From Centrapalus pauciflorus (taxonomy: Eukaryota; Streptophyta; Magnoliopsida; Asterales; Asteraceae), in contig JAANYP010001810.1 of the NCBI GenBank assembly GCA_020465985.1, positions 179,998 to 243,997 of the forward strand: a DNA stretch of 64,000 bases. Direction: 5' to 3'. Positions 63,606 to 64,000 of the stretch are shown one piece after another; position 1 is the first letter of the stretch, and every line of letters begins with the position of its first letter. Made by a program: the position numbers and the translations under genes. The notes below the pieces were generated by a model. That model was not told the origin of the DNA, searched no databases, and saw nothing but the letters and a program-made list of their open reading frames with translations.

Positions 63606-63857
63606 ATTCTACCTGTTTTTTTAATTATTTCATGTATTTTTTAATCAATAACTGTAATAATCCAGTAATCCAATACCACTACAAAATCAAAAAAAAAATT
63701 TATTAACATCCTAATTTAGTAGAATTCATCGGTAACGTTCCGATGCCATTAACATACTTGTATCAAAACAACATTCAAATATAGAATTCGACAACATCAT
63801 GAACAAAAGTTAACCAAGCATCCTAAATGTTAATAAAGTTTAGTCAAACAACAATTT
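63606..63857. other. CACTA interior without a gene
   Basis: AT-rich stretch between the subterminal repeats and the ORF stop; probably 3' UTR of the minus-strand gene. Confidence 0.5.
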
Positions 63858-64000
63858 CTATTGAGAGGAACGTGATAAAATTGATATTAAGTTAGCTAGC
63901 ACTACGTCATTTAACAATTTAAAGCGTTCATACATTTCCCGTTTTTGATATTCCAAATGTGTCTCCGTCTCTTGCTTCGTCTCCTTCTTCTGCTCTTCCA
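63858..64000 (-). CDS. C-terminal end of a CACTA-encoded protein, partial
   Basis: The minus strand is open from the window edge to TAG at 63860-63858, giving the last 47 residues. They form a charged helix rich in Glu, Lys and Gln, followed by MYERFKLLNDVVLANLISIL and a short tail. A charged coiled coil at the very C-terminus is usual for plant Ptta/En/Spm transposase-related proteins. Position next to the CACTA end supports this. The N-terminal part and start are outside the window. Confidence 0.55.
   Translation of the reverse strand, partial: EEQKKETKQETETHLEYQKREMYERFKLLNDVVLANLISILSRSSQ

Larger units (their letters stand above)
62309..64000 (-). mobile_element. CACTA (En/Spm-like) DNA transposon, one end
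   Basis: The left terminus reads CACTACTAGAAAAC from 62309, the classic CACTA end, preceded by TAA (62306-62308), a possible 3 bp target duplication. Subterminal repeats of the ACCGACGG type follow on both sides of solo LTR F. The C-terminal end of a minus-strand ORF is at 63858-64000. The rest of the element is right of the window. Confidence 0.82.

Overview
The window is repeat-dense plant nuclear DNA. I recognise no intact host gene and no rRNA, tRNA gene or CRISPR array. It holds full-length and nested LTR retrotransposons of both plant superfamilies, DNA transposon pieces, very long (TA)n tracts and AT-rich filler. All primer-binding sites seen match plant initiator tRNA-Met (TGGTATCAGAGC). 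A eudicot is likely. The third ORF of one Copia element resembles a protein family I recall from Asteraceae annotations, so a daisy-family genome is my best guess, from memory and not tested.

Layout. (1) 1-5738: the 5' half of a minus-strand Ty1/copia element (Copia-A: LTR, leader, long gag, start of pol); the rest lies left of the window. (2) 5739-8669: a decayed Copia gag, (TA)n arrays and a 0.74 kb TIR element (Y) lying between two TA tracts. (3) 8670-57436: a small TIR element (X) split by a 47.6 kb nest. Ty3/gypsy element A (9455-57025, minus, TSD TGTTG) is split by Copia-B (14691-52509, plus). Copia-B is in turn split by gypsy C (20932-39147, minus, TSD TTTTG) and gypsy D (40879-51333, plus, TSD CATTT). 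Gypsy C has the order LTR-internal-LTR-internal-LTR, and its middle LTR is split by a 3.55 kb solo LTR (E, TSD CCATC). This gives five levels: X > A > B > C > E. (4) 57437-62308: AT-rich DNA with one decayed coiled-coil coding remnant. (5) 62309-64000: one end of a CACTA DNA transposon, with subterminal ACCGACGG-type repeats and the last 47 codons of a minus-strand ORF, split by a Copia-A-related solo LTR (F, TSD AAATA).

Every element is broken by stops, frameshifts, deletions or insertions, so none looks autonomous as it stands. The most unusual signals are three. First, an 85-88 bp GT-AG intron-like insert lies between the RT and RNase H coding parts in all three copies of the A/C gypsy family; removing it joins the reading frame exactly. 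Second, arrays of short palindromic motifs occur in four LTR families and one TIR element. In the A, C and E LTRs the array begins about 770-825 nt from the LTR's sense start, although the motif of E differs from that of A and C. Third, there are extra ORFs: a three-piece third ORF after pol in Copia-B with its own candidate TATA box, and an acidic coiled-coil ORF ahead of gag in gypsy D.
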